Shown piece by piece: positions 30,859 to 39,604 of a stretch of 64,000 nt of DNA; within the stretch, counting starts at the first letter, position 1, and the number at the start of each line of letters is the position of its first letter. The stretch is from the NCBI GenBank assembly GCA_905147135.1, contig LR990056.1:3420001-3484000 (forward strand), in the 5' to 3' direction. The translations under genes were made by a program, and so were the position numbers. The notes under the pieces were generated by a model. It was not told the origin of the DNA. It worked only from the letters and a program-made list of their open reading frames with translations, and did no database searches. The stretch is from Blastobasis lacticolella. Taxonomy: Eukaryota; Arthropoda; Insecta; Lepidoptera; Blastobasidae.

Positions 30859-31291
30859 TAGAATAGAGTAGAATAGCACCAACCCCTTACACTCATGGGT
30901 TTCGTAAAAGGCGACTAAAGGCCTTGCCACATACAAAGCTCGGCGCGAGCGCGGCGTGAGCGCGGTGCGATATTTGCTAGGCAACCATCGCGCGGCGCGT
31001 TATTTGCTAGGCAACCATCGCGCGGCGCGATGGTTGCCTAGCAACTATCGCGCCGCGCGATGGTTGCCTAGCAAATAACGCGCCGCGCTCGCGCCGAGCT
31101 TTGTATGTGGCAAGGCCTTAATGCTTTCGAGTCTCCGTAGTCTGGAAAATGGGCAGCAGCATTTTCCATTGTTAAATTTAAACACTGCGATCTCCAACCC
31201 GCCTGCCAAGCGTGGAGATTATGGCAATAACCTCCCCTTTCGTGGGAGAGGCCCTAAGTCCTGCAGTGGACTGTTACGGGCTGTGATGATG
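30859..31291 (+). mobile_element. REP-1 inserted into REP-2
   Basis: Flanked by TGCGAACGAA (30849-30858 and 31293-31302), a 10-bp duplication of the REP-2 target. Internal REP-1 blocks: 'gagtagaatagcaccaaccc', 'ggcgactaa|..|tgctttcgagtctcc', 'gcctgccaagcgtggagatt', 'gtcctgcagtggactgttac', '..gatgatgatg'. It is itself split by the MITE at 30919-31118. Without that MITE it is about 230 bp. Confidence 0.9.
30919..31118. mobile_element. 200-bp foldback MITE with TAA duplication
   Basis: Terminal 38-bp perfect inverted ends beginning AGGCCTTGCCACATACAAAG, flanked by TAA (30916-30918 and 31119-31121). The interior has three to four alternating copies of 'ttgctaggcaaccatcgcgc' in both orientations. 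It sits in a REP-1 word otherwise intact in other copies (ggcgactaatg). A TAA/TTA duplication fits the PIF/Harbinger group. Same end sequence as 52973-53024. Confidence 0.92.
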
Positions 31292-31318
31292 ATGCGAACG
31301 AAGTCGCGCCGGGTTCAA
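31292..31318 (-). mobile_element. REP-2, remaining end of the split copy
   Basis: 'gcgaacgaagtcgcgccggg' restores the start of REP-2 (reverse complement of 'cccggcgcgacttcgttcgc'). Confidence 0.8.
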
Positions 31319-31793
31319 TCATTATCATTTATATTCATCAGATTCATATTATGGCTACATTTTCTTAAAACAAAAAAGTATACTTAATTGAATGACACGT
31401 CAAAGTAAAAATATTGGAAAAATTTCATAAGTTCATTTAAAATTTATGGCTTAAAAATTCATCTAATTAGTTTAATATAGTTTTGAGTCGTGACTGGAAC
31501 ATGGACACACTCGTTATTTCTTTAATGCATCGGGGAATCAATATTATCTAGCAAAATGAATGCTGAAGTATTACAGAGCTGAATACTGCTGCGCGTCTCA
31601 TACAGTCCGAACGGGTGCTGCTTGTTTGCTTCCATCTTCAAGTTGCATAAAAATATTGTCATTTACAGAAAGTGGACTCTTAAAAGAGTTAGAAAAAAAA
31701 TTAGTCTGCACGGGCACAGCCTGGAGGGTACTTCTCAGTGAGAGATTTATTTTTACATCATATGTAAATGGTTGCAAATGAAATACGGGAAAT
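31319..31793. other. No gene seen
   Basis: No recognisable repeat. The 73-codon ORF at 31560-31781 has no known motif. Confidence 0.35.
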
Positions 31794-32131
31794 CTTGGCG
31801 TTTATGTCTCGATTGTGCTTTCGCGCACGAGAGCCCAGGGTTCGTCTTGACCATGATCCAGGCTATGGAAGATCAGATAAAAGTGGAGCGACTGCCATCT
31901 AACCTCCGTCACCTTGTTAACAGGGAAACTCGACCAGATTGGAACATAGTTACACATTCTGGCGTCTGCTTGTGTAGGATTCATCACGACATTTTTCCTC
32001 AACGTAAGAGCATCGGTCAGTATTCAACTAATGTACATAACTCAGAAAAGAGTCATTTTTGGCGGCACTAGACTTCGAACCCAGTATCTCGGGGTACGAC
32101 TCGGACGCCTTAACCTGCCACCGACGCTCTT
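31794..32131 (-). mobile_element. SINE-A, complete but diverged
   Basis: 'cttggcgtttatgtctcgat', 'accatgatccaggctatgga', 'ccagattggaacatagttac', 'ctcagaaaagagtcattttt', 'gacttcgaacccagtatctc', 'gccaccgacgctct'. Confidence 0.88.
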
Positions 32132-32535
32132 CGGTCATTATAATGGTTGCCGCGAATAGTATTGTCTTTCTCTACTAAAACGTACTTTACGGTCACACTG
32201 ACCGCCGGTCGCGCATAAAATCCTGAATAAGTACAACCTAGAACACAAATAGTAACTTAATAGTAGCAATTAAATGAACCCCAATAGAGAAATACAAATG
32301 CAAATTTTGTGGCAATGAAATAAATTACAAACTTTATTCGCAATATGTTTCAAGCTAAATTATTCGTAATAAAGCTTGCCTAACTTATGGGTTAGGGTCG
32401 ATGTCAATGGTTCTCAAAGTGTTCAGCATCTAATACGGATTAAAATTGACAAAATTATATAATTTTTGCAGCCTCGTGCAATTTGAGGCATTCGGTAGCG
32501 ACTATATGAAACGTATCGTCAGTACAAAATTAATT
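32132..32535. other. No gene seen
   Basis: A+T-rich spacer. Confidence 0.45.
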
Positions 32536-32656
32536 AATAAATACGCTTGGACAACTCACACAGCGCCATCTAGCCCTAAAGTAAGTGTTATGGGTGCTAT
32601 TTAACTGACAAGTACTTATATACTTTTTAAATACATACTTATTATACATAATTAAT
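32536..32656 (-). mobile_element. SINE-B 3' part
   Basis: 'gcttggacaactcacacagc', 'gccatctagccctaaagtaa', 'atacatacttattatacata': antisense SINE-B tail. Confidence 0.85.
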
Positions 32657-32749
32657 TAATGTTTTATTTCAAGTAAATTTTTTACATTTTATATATTTTT
32701 GAAATTAGCCAAAAGCCACCCAATGATGTATGATTTTTATTTTTTTATC

Positions 32750-33000
32750 AATAGGCTTGCATTTGACCTCAACTCACCTGATGGAAAGCGACGATGAAAT
32801 CAAAGATGTAGCATGCGTGCCTAGAAGATACCTATTCACTCTTGATTTGAAGACCCCAAGGTATAGGTACTTCTATAACCTTGGGGTCTCAGGGAACAAT
32901 GACTCAGGCAGAGTTCCAGTCCTTTGCATTGCGCATAAGAAAAGTGGATGCAAAACGCTTAGTACGAGGTGGTGGAACGTCTACCATAAACCGGTCTTTT
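32750..33000 (-). mobile_element. LINE-2-like 3' end, diverged, with hairpin
   Basis: 'gcttgcatttgacctcaact', 'cacctgatggaaagcgacga', 'gcatgcgtgcctagaagata', 'cctattcactcttgatttga' follow the antisense LINE-2 tail. The rest parallels 5600-5790. A hairpin is at 32851-32889. Confidence 0.6.
32851..32889. repeat. Hairpin in the LINE-2-like copy
   Basis: 'agaccccaaggtata' and 'tataaccttggggtct' pair with a single bulge. Confidence 0.75.
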
Positions 33001-33117
33001 GTTAGAAGTTAGAAGAAATCAAAAATGTAAGCTTAATAAGTTCTTATCTTAGGAAGGTCGATTTTAGATACTACCAATTTTTTTTATATCTCTCATACAT
33101 CACCGGTGCAGTCTAGT

Positions 33118-33226
33118 GCCAGCGCGCTTGCGAGACCGATAACCACGGTTAAGCAACGTTTACAGAGTCTGGGAACTGGATGGGTGACCGTTTCGTACTT
33201 TGAGGCTAGATGAACTTCCACAACAA
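33118..33226 (+). mobile_element. 5S-rRNA-like SINE head
   Basis: 'gcgagaccgataaccacggt', 'taagcaacgtttacagagtc', 'tgggaactggatgggtgacc', 'gtttcgtactttgaggct'. The AAGCAACGT and GGATGGGTGACCG words match the 5S rRNA internal control region more closely than the copy at 13850. It ends where an antisense SINE-A begins. Confidence 0.7.
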
Positions 33227-33227
33227 G

Positions 33228-33423
33228 CTCGCCACTCAGCCATCTGAACTCCGTGACCAAGCTACCAGGAGAACCTGACCAGATTGGATCATGGTTACAC
33301 ATTCAGTCGCCTGAATGTGCAGGTTTCATCAAAAAGTCTCATCGTCATTTAACTAACGTACTTAATTCGGAAAAGAGTCATTGGTGCATTTGTACCGAAC
33401 CCGATACCTCTCGCTTACGAATT
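33228..33423 (-). mobile_element. SINE-A, 3' tail missing
   Basis: 'ctgaactccgtgaccaagct', 'gaacctgaccagattggatc', 'cattcagtcgcctgaatgtg', 'gaaaagagtcattggtgcat', 'cgatacctctcgcttacgaa'. The head ends inside the tRNA-like part. Confidence 0.88.
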
Positions 33424-34053
33424 TCGTTAAAATATTGGTTAGAAATGATGGCAAAATAGCAAATGAACTTATCACTTCGTATTTGTAAATTATCTACGAA
33501 AAATAGGCGTCATCTTACTCTAAACTTTGAGCACCTCACCGTGGTAGTTAGTATATAGTCGGCAGAGTAGTTGGAGTAAGTTAGCGCGACCTCCACATTA
33601 CCATACAAATGACTTAGATGATATAGCTGGGTCTTAAAATTTGGTAAAGTTTATAATGTTGCTACGAAAATTATGCTAAAAACATTGACACTGCGGTAAT
33701 AGTCGACTGTTTATAAGGTTTCGTAAACATTGAACGCTTATAGTTTCGCCAAGTCAGTCCATGTGTACGTCTGTCCTATTGGCATTGGTATAGTTATAAT
33801 CAAGCTATTAATCACGCCGACAAAGTTTTAAAACGAATTGTGGCATTTGCCCTCCATGCGCCATCTCACCAGGGCCTCGAGCCCGCTAGAATAAAATAAA
33901 GTTACTTTTATCTCAGATATAGTCACCCATGTCAGCATTCAAAGTACATTTGTTTAGCTTTTACTTAAAAATAAGTACGTAGTAATTACAATGTAATGTC
34001 AATTATTAATAAATAAAAATAAAAGTAATTAGAAGGCACTGAGTTACTTGCGT
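33424..34053. other. No gene seen
   Basis: Short LINE-2 tail remnant ('catgcgccatctcaccaggg') near 33856. Otherwise A+T-rich. Confidence 0.4.
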
Positions 34054-34181
34054 CGATCGCATTATAATTGGATCTCCAAACAGCTCAACGGCAGTTTTAA
34101 TTGTATCAGAATACTAAGAACGCGACTGAACGCGTAAAATAGCCACTGAGCTGCAATTGTGATCCAATTACAATTTGATCG
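34054..34181. mobile_element. MITE with CGATC...GATCG ends, 128 bp
   Basis: 'cgatcgcattataattggat' pairs imperfectly with 'atccaattacaatttgatcg', and 'aacagctcaacggca' with 'gccactgagctgc' inside. The same family is at 37206-37428. Confidence 0.7.
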
Positions 34182-34215
34182 AGCTATTAGTAAATCGGAC
34201 TCGAGGCTCTGCAGC

Positions 34216-34355
34216 CGCTCTCCAATAACACGCCGTCATCTTGATGCAATTGAGTGTGGACCAAACACAATCACAGCAAGCCAGAGCCAGAGCTGTCTTG
34301 CTGTGATTGGATTAAATTCAATTGCATCAAAATGGCGGCTTACAATCAGAGATAG
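34216..34355. mobile_element. Foldback MITE, second copy of the 3687 family
   Basis: Arms 'cgccgtcatcttgatgcaat', 'tgagtgtggaccaaacacaa', 'tcacagcaag' and their reverse 'cttgctgtgattggattaaa', 'ttcaattgcatcaaaatggc'. The right end 'acaatcagagat' is eroded relative to 3687-3814. Confidence 0.75.
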
Positions 34356-34391
34356 GTGGTACCACTGCAAGTATCGATACGGTAGAAGATA

Positions 34392-34443
34392 GAGCACAAG
34401 TACCTGTCTATAAACAGCCTATTCACTGTAGCCTTGAAGGAGG
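34392..34443 (-). mobile_element. LINE-2 fragment
   Basis: 'gtacctgtctataaacagcc', 'tattcactgtagccttgaag' is antisense LINE-2 coding end. Confidence 0.7.
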
Positions 34444-34730
34444 TGTACTGTTATTTGCTTCCACGCTCGCATTAAACTTTGCTAGAACTTTCAAAATGTC
34501 TTGGTAAGTGTTCACTATGTCTGATTCTTGTCGTAATTAACAACTATTGGTCTACGTTAGGCCACGTATCCTCAGCGAATGTAGGTACATTTTATTAATT
34601 ATTAAAGAAGCCTCATCGAAGGTGCTATTATCACTAGCTGAGTTACAAGTTTGCTTTTTTGTTACCAAGTAGCCGTAAGGTGTCCGGTGTTGTAGAATAT
34701 AGAATTTCTACCGACTAGTTCTACTGACGG

Positions 34731-34752
34731 GTATGGTATGGTATGGTATACG
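34731..34752 (+). repeat. GGTAT microsatellite
   Basis: About four GGTAT units directly before the SINE-A copy, possibly replacing the start of its head. Confidence 0.85.
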
Positions 34753-34958
34753 ACTCGTAAGCGAGAGGCACCGAGTTCGAATCCCATTGCCGCCATATAC
34801 CTGACTCTTTTCCGAGTTATGTACATTAGTTATATACTAACCGAGAATCAAGTCAAGAATAAGTCAAGAATCAAGAATAGTATCAAGAGTAGTAGCAAGA
34901 GTCAAGAATAATATCGTTATAAAACCTGCACATTCGACTGAATATGATCCAATCTTCG
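34748..34958 (+). mobile_element. SINE-A with internal tandem expansion
   Basis: 'gactcgtaagcgagaggcac', 'cgagttcgaatcccattgcc', 'cgagttatgtacattagtta', 'actaaccgag', then several degenerate 'atcaagtcaagaata' units (about 34852-34912) before 'cgttataaaacctgcacatt'. The expansion replaces 'atactcttacggtgagggaaaacat'. Confidence 0.85.
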
Positions 34959-34964
34959 AAAAAA

Positions 34965-35080
34965 TATTAGACCAGAAAATTCGCAGCAGCATTATCTAAT
35001 GTGTATTTTGGTAACTCGAACCCGCCTGCTAAGCGTGGAGATTATGGCTAAGGCCTCCACGGATATGGAGGAGACCCTCG
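34965..35080 (+). mobile_element. REP-1 remnant
   Basis: 'gaaaattcgcagcagcatta', 'cgaacccgcctgctaagcgt', 'ggagattatggctaaggcct'. The 101-codon ORF that starts here is a chance ORF over repeat sequence. Confidence 0.65.
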
Positions 35081-35552
35081 TTCATGAAAATTATAGCAAG
35101 CTTTTGCTTATGCAAAGAGTAGGTAAGCATAGGCATAATACCGCAGTAGGTAATCGTTTACACAGCATCATCTCGAAAACCCTTTCAGCATTTGAGCCGC
35201 TGGATTCAGCAATTCAGAGGACCGCCCTCCCGTGGTTCATTAGCGCAGACCAAGAGCCCTTGAAGTGTTCGAGAACGAAGACAGAGCAAGCCTTCAATTA
35301 TTAACTTAGCTGTCGATGCGCTTCTGGTGAAGGTGTGAGATATGTTGTCGTTGGATAGTCACTATAGTTGAATGTTTACAAAAATCGTAAATGCGCGCGG
35401 GTGAAAAGCGCAGGGGACAGCTAGTATTGAATAAAGAAATGTTTAAATTGAAGGATCTAAGCTTGACGAAAAGCATAGCATTAATTTAAAAAGTACATAG
35501 TGTAAAGTGGGTGGCAATCAAGATGATATGGTTTCCGCGCATGTGTCGGGGT
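35081..35552. other. No gene seen
   Basis: 'gcgcgggtgaaaagcgcagg', 'ggacagctagta' at 35396-35427 is a common lepidopteran-type repeat terminus. Otherwise nothing. Confidence 0.4.
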
Positions 35553-35768
35553 GTGTTTGCTGCCAGAGCAACGTATTATAAAGGTTGGCAACACATTGTC
35601 GATATCACTGGTATTGCTTTCGTTCATGGGCGGCGGTGACCACTTTCCTTTAGGTAGTCCATTTGGCTGTTTGCCTCCATTAAAAATCGCATTACAGGGT
35701 TCATGCGGCGGTGACCACTTTCCAACAGGTGGCCCGCTTGCCTGTTTGCGTAAAGCATGACATAAAAA
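35553..35768 (+). mobile_element. SINE-C 3' part with duplicated tail
   Basis: 'gctgccagagcaacgtatta', 'gttggcaacacattgtcgat', 'gcggtgaccactttccttta', then a second tail 'gcggcggtgaccactttcca', 'caggtggcccgcttgcctgt', so two tail copies lie in tandem. Confidence 0.82.
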
Positions 35769-36099
35769 ATTACACAAAATCTCTTCACCGACTTCTCTCT
35801 AAACAGCAAGCCAAGCCAATCATCTATACCACGTGACCTACATAACTACATTTTCTCATAGCCCGCCTAATGAAGGTCGTGGACAAACTAGTAATCATTA
35901 TTACATTACATTTGTGTTACCCAGCTATTAGTCGAGTTGCGACGTGGATATGTTACGTACCTACGCTCAGACCCGCCAAAATAACGAGTATTAAGTTACT
36001 TGGCTAATGAAGATGAATCGGTTTCCGCGCGGGTGTAATTTGATAAGTTCCATATTGCCATGCAGGGACACCCCTTGGATTTTAGAATAGGCGATTATT
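35769..36099. other. No gene seen
   Basis: No recognisable repeat or ORF of note. Confidence 0.4.
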
Positions 36100-36192
36100 T
36101 CATTTCGATTCCGGGCCGGGCAGAAATTGGAATGATGTATTTTCTGATTTTAAATGATTTATTTTCTGTTATGGGGTTGGGTGGAGTATCAA
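36100..36192 (+). mobile_element. SINE-B, left part of a copy split by REP-2
   Basis: 'gattccgggccgggcagaaa', 'ttggaatgatgtattttctg', 'tctgttatggggttgggtgg'. Resumes at 36373. Confidence 0.82.
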
Positions 36193-36372
36193 CACATAGT
36201 ATAAAACAAAGTCGCTTCCCGCTGTCTATCCCTATTTATCTACGCTTAGATATTTTAAACTACGAAACGGATTTTACAATAGAAAGAGTGATTAAAGAGG
36301 AAGGTTTATAAGCCAGAAAAAAAGGGTAGGTAGAGCTAAAGTAGGTACGCGAATGAAGTTGCGCCGGGTCCA
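36193..36372 (-). mobile_element. REP-2 inserted in SINE-B
   Basis: 'agtataaaacaaagtcgctt', 'cgcttagatattttaaacta', 'cgaaacggattttacaatag', 'gcgaatgaagttgcgccggg'. Full-length antisense REP-2. No obvious target duplication. Confidence 0.85.
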
Positions 36373-36490
36373 CTTGTGTATAATAAGTATGTATGTGTAT
36401 AAGTGAGTATGTTAGTAAAAATTATACAAGTAGTTTATCAGCTAACACCCATAATGTAAGCTTAACTTACTTTGTGGGTGGATGGTGAAT
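36373..36490 (+). mobile_element. SINE-B, right part of the split copy
   Basis: 'tgtgtataataagtatgtat', 'acaagtagtttatcagctaa', 'cacccataatgtaagcttaa', 'cttactttgtgggtggatgg'. Confidence 0.82.
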
Positions 36491-36590
36491 ATCCGGGGTT
36501 GAGAATATCCATGGGCGGTGATCACTTACCATCGGGTGAGGCTACCTACTAGGCTGTTTGCTTCCCTTCTATATCGTATAAAAAATAATA
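36491..36590 (+). repeat. LINE-1/SINE-C 3' tail
   Basis: 'atccatgggcggtgatcact', 'taccatcgggtgaggctacc', 'aggctgtttgcttcccttct', then A-rich end. Another tail-only fragment ('ccactttccatcaggtggac') is near 36688. Confidence 0.7.
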
Positions 36591-37205
36591 ATTAGAGGTC
36601 TTCCTATACCTACTAGTACACACATACCCACGACCTAAGTTGTGAGAATCTTTGTATCATCTACGAATTTACATTACCACCACTACCACTTTCCATCAGG
36701 TGGACAGTTTACTCGTTTAGTTTATCACAGAATTGTATGAGAGGAAACAATTTTAGTCCCTAATTTCACAAACTTTGTTGACATACCTTTGAAAAACCCG
36801 AGCACGTCATGAGCGTGTCCACTGCACAAAGAACATGATAATACGTTTGTAAATGAAACCTATTGTCTATGTCTACTCGCAAACAGGGATAAATTTAGGT
36901 AGACAAATCTTTATTTGACCAAAAGTCATCAGAAATTTAACCAAGCTGGACTACCATTCAAAGCTTTTTTAGATTTCAGAGGGTACGATTTGTACCTTCT
37001 TATCGCACTTACCACTTAGGTATCCATGGGTTATGAAAATTAAGAGCCCATACAGCATTCTTATGCAATTTCGGTTTTTATACTAATGAGAGAAAGCTTT
37101 TTTATTATTTGTAAACAAACGAGCAGGGCTCGCATCGGACCCGCACAGGTGACGAATCGGATAGATACTATGCGCGATTCCTAGGCCTCGAATCTGCTAA
37201 TTATT
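36591..37205. other. No gene seen
   Basis: Apart from the tail fragment near 36688, no feature. Confidence 0.4.
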
Positions 37206-37428
37206 TGGCTGGATTGAATTGTAATTGGATAGCAGCTCACTGGTTACATTGTAACAGAATACCAAAAACTATTTGTCGTGTAACCATGGACCTACGACGG
37301 GCGGTTCTGAGGTCTCCTATTGGTTGGATTATGTCCGTCGTACGACCATGGTCGCACGTCCGTTCCCAATTAGAACAACGCCTAACACTGCCTCGAAGCT
37401 GCGATTGTGATATAATTACAATTCAATA
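37206..37428. mobile_element. MITE of the CGATC family, larger copy
   Basis: 'tggattgaattgtaattgga' and 'gcagctcactgg' pair with 'cgaagctgcgattgtgatat', 'aattacaattcaatag'. Inside is a second palindromic stretch around 'cgtgtaaccatggacctacg' and 'cgtcgtacgaccatggtcgc'. Confidence 0.7.
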
Positions 37429-37689
37429 GACCCTTTAACAAATCAGCAGACTTGAGATCCTGTTCGGATGCTACGTAACTAGGAGAATGCGACTCGTACC
37501 CGATTTGCAAGCGGCGACGTACAAACGGGCCATGAGGCGTTTCCAGATAACCACCAACCGAATCAGTCTACCAAAGTACATTTCAACTACTAACCTAAGT
37601 GTAACCAGTTTGCTAACTTCTTACGAAAGCAAAGTTCGTGCGCATTAAACATGTAGAAAGTGCGGAGTGCGTGTTCTTGAATAGATTGT

Positions 37690-38010
37690 AGCTTGAATTG
37701 CAAAGTTTTTGTTTTACTGGTAATCATAATAATTTTGGTAAATGTGGTATCTTTTTATCACCTGGAGGAAAAAGAGGGGTGCTATATGTTCGGCGTGTGT
37801 TTATCTGTGGCTTTGTGTAACTGTATGTGGCATTGTACCTCCCGAACGGATGGACCGATTTGGATGCGGTTTTCTCTATTTGAAAGCCAGTTTAATCTTG
37901 ATGTTTCTCAGCTTTGTTTCATTAAAATCGTTTCTGTAATTTACAAAATGTTTGAGATTAAATAAACGTGGTCCGACTTTTTCTGTCGGTTAGGTTAATA
38001 TAGATTATAT
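37690..38010 (+). repeat. REP-3 copy
   Basis: 'ggtaatcataataattttgg', 'aaaagaggggtgctatatgt', 'gtggcattgtacctcccgaa', 'cggatggaccgatttggatg', 'tttgaaagccagtttaatct', 'ctgtcggttagg'. Other copies: 38025, 49660 (minus), 54545, 61683. Widespread non-coding repeat of unknown class. Confidence 0.7.
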
Positions 38011-38024
38011 CTTTTTAATAACAG

Positions 38025-38170
38025 TGCGAGCCGAACGTATGGTTTTGAGATGTGTATTTGTGTGTCTGGTATATCTAAGGTGTAGCTTCCGAACGGATGG
38101 ATGAGGCTATCTTTATTTGAAACCCAGTTTTGGCTTTGTTTCATTATAATCTGTACAGATGTTTGGCAAA
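38025..38170 (+). repeat. REP-3, partial second copy
   Basis: 'gtgtctggtatatctaaggt', 'gtagcttccgaacggatgga', 'tttatttgaaacccagtttt', 'ggctttgtttcattataatc'. Tandem with 37690. Confidence 0.65.
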
Positions 38171-38225
38171 TATTTCAGTATGATTATGTAGGCTTTACCG
38201 CGCGTTTTCTTACATTTCTCCGTTA

Positions 38226-38612
38226 GCGAGCGGCCACACAGAAAAGACGTAAGACGCAGACAAGTCGCAGACGCGGCGCCCGTTCAATTTACTTTCATAC
38301 TAAATGTATAGAAATGTCGCGACGCAAAACATACAGAAAAGACAGGGCTAGGACAGGGCGAGGACGCGTCGCAGACACGACTTGAAACATACAGAAAAGA
38401 CGAGGCAAGGGCGTGCCGCGGGCGAGAGCGGAGGGGCGGGAGGGCGCGGGGGCCGGGCCTCGCCCGCAGCGCTTGCTGTCCTTGTCTTGCCTACGCCGCT
38501 CTTGACTGATCCGCGTCCTTGCCCTGTCTTTTCTGTATGTTTTAAGTCGCGTCCGCGTCCCGTCTGTGCCCTGTCCGCGACGTGTCTGAGTCTTTTCTGT
38601 GTGGCCGCTCGC
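38226..38612. mobile_element. GC-rich foldback MITE, 387 bp, TTA duplication
   Basis: Ends GCGAGCGGCCACACAGAAAA (38226) and its reverse complement ending at 38612, flanked by TTA at 38223-38225 and 38613-38615. Internal words 'catacagaaaagac' recur about three times (38331, 38388 and inverted near 38529), so it is built of subrepeats. The interior is very G+C rich. The 86-codon ORF across it is a composition artefact. TTA duplication again fits PIF/Harbinger. Confidence 0.9.
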
Positions 38613-38639
38613 TTAGGTTATTTTCAAGATACTATTAAT

Positions 38640-38875
38640 TAGGTTGTAAGTGTCATTGTTATGCCCCACCTTAGGGCAAGCACTACGCGTTGCACACTGC
38701 GTAGTATGGCCATGCTGATGGCTATAAACAGAGTGTTGCCACTTGGTAATTTATTAATACACTCTCTGCATGGTCTGCTGGTTGACTGTTAGACAAAGCC
38801 TCAATGGCTTTAAGTCCGCCAATTGCTGTAATTTGTGCAATAAAGTTTTTAAATAAATAAATAAAATAAATAATA
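38640..38875 (+). repeat. LINE 3' end ('caataaagtttt' tail)
   Basis: 'gccccaccttagggcaagca', 'gccatgctgatggctataaa', 'caatggctttaagtccgcca', 'tgtaatttgtgcaataaagt', then AAAT repeats. Confidence 0.55.
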
Positions 38876-39044
38876 ATACTGGTGATTTTCAGTTATAAAT
38901 TTTTCCGCCGCAGCAGTGGGCGGTACAATAAATTTTCATAAACAACACCAGTAGCCAATAAGAATGATTGACTACTGCTTGTTTGGTTTGGATTGTCAAG
39001 TTCAGAATAAGATCTGCTTCTTAAGGAGGAAGTTAAAAAATAAA

Positions 39045-39222
39045 TTATGCTTGGAAAATTCACACAGCACCATCTAACCCAAAAGTAAGCAAAGCTTGTG
39101 TTGTGGGTGTTAACTGATAAACTACTTATATAGTTTCTATATTTGAAATACATACATACGTAAAAAAAAAAACTTATGCATACTACACCCAAACCCGTAA
39201 CAGAAATTAAATTAATATACGG
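39045..39222 (-). mobile_element. SINE-B 3' two thirds
   Basis: 'gcttggaaaattcacacagc', 'accatctaacccaaaagtaa', 'cccaaacccgtaacagaaat' : antisense SINE-B without head. Confidence 0.85.
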
Positions 39223-39355
39223 TCCCAACCAAGCCCCTCAGAATTTAAAAATATTGTATAATATACACTTTAACTATTACTTTAATATATAATACTGAAT
39301 GCATAATAATTTCTTATTATTCATCAAGCAGGTATAGAAAATTGTCCCTTCTTTC

Positions 39356-39462
39356 CTACATCATTCCAGGATTTGGCAGATCATATAATTACAGTGTTGT
39401 GACTGTCATCTGACCTTCGTGATCCTGTTAAACGTAAACCTGACCAGATTAGATCATGGTGT
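39356..39462 (-). mobile_element. SINE-A body fragment
   Basis: 'tcattccaggatttggcaga', 'tgtcatctgaccttcgtgat', 'aacctgaccagattagatca'. The tail normally expected upstream is displaced to 39500-39604. Confidence 0.82.
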
Positions 39463-39499
39463 ATCGTTTACTGGCAAATATAATTGGATGAAAGAAGAA

Positions 39500-39604
39500 A
39501 TCGTGTGCTCTCGCGCACTAGGGCCCGGGGTCCGCCGTGACCATCAGGTCAAGGCGGACCCCGGGTCCTCGTGCACGAGAGCATAACGGGACGCCAAGAT
39601 AATG
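39500..39604. repeat. Head-to-head SINE-A tails forming a palindrome
   Basis: 39504-39542 is an antisense SINE-A tail ('gtgctctcgcgcactagggc', 'ccggggtccgcc'). 39548-39604 is the same tail in sense orientation ('aaggcggaccccgggtcctc', 'gtgcacgagagcat', 'gacgccaagat'). Arms of about 37 bp with few mismatches, spacer about 5 nt. Confidence 0.88.

Noticed and set aside
30919..31118. CRISPR-like array (repeated 'ttgctaggcaaccatcgcgc')
   Set aside because: Units alternate in orientation, are not separated by unique spacers, and lie in a transposon with terminal inverted repeats. Host is eukaryotic.
33118..33226. Functional 5S rRNA gene
   Set aside because: Many mismatches and indels against 5S, no T-run terminator directly after, and a shared non-5S body in the other copy.
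34999..35304. 101-codon ORF as a host exon
   Set aside because: Its first third is REP-1 sequence and no domain is visible in the rest.
38382..38642. 86-codon Gly/Ala/Pro-rich ORF
   Set aside because: Falls inside the GC-rich foldback MITE and crosses its right end. A composition artefact.
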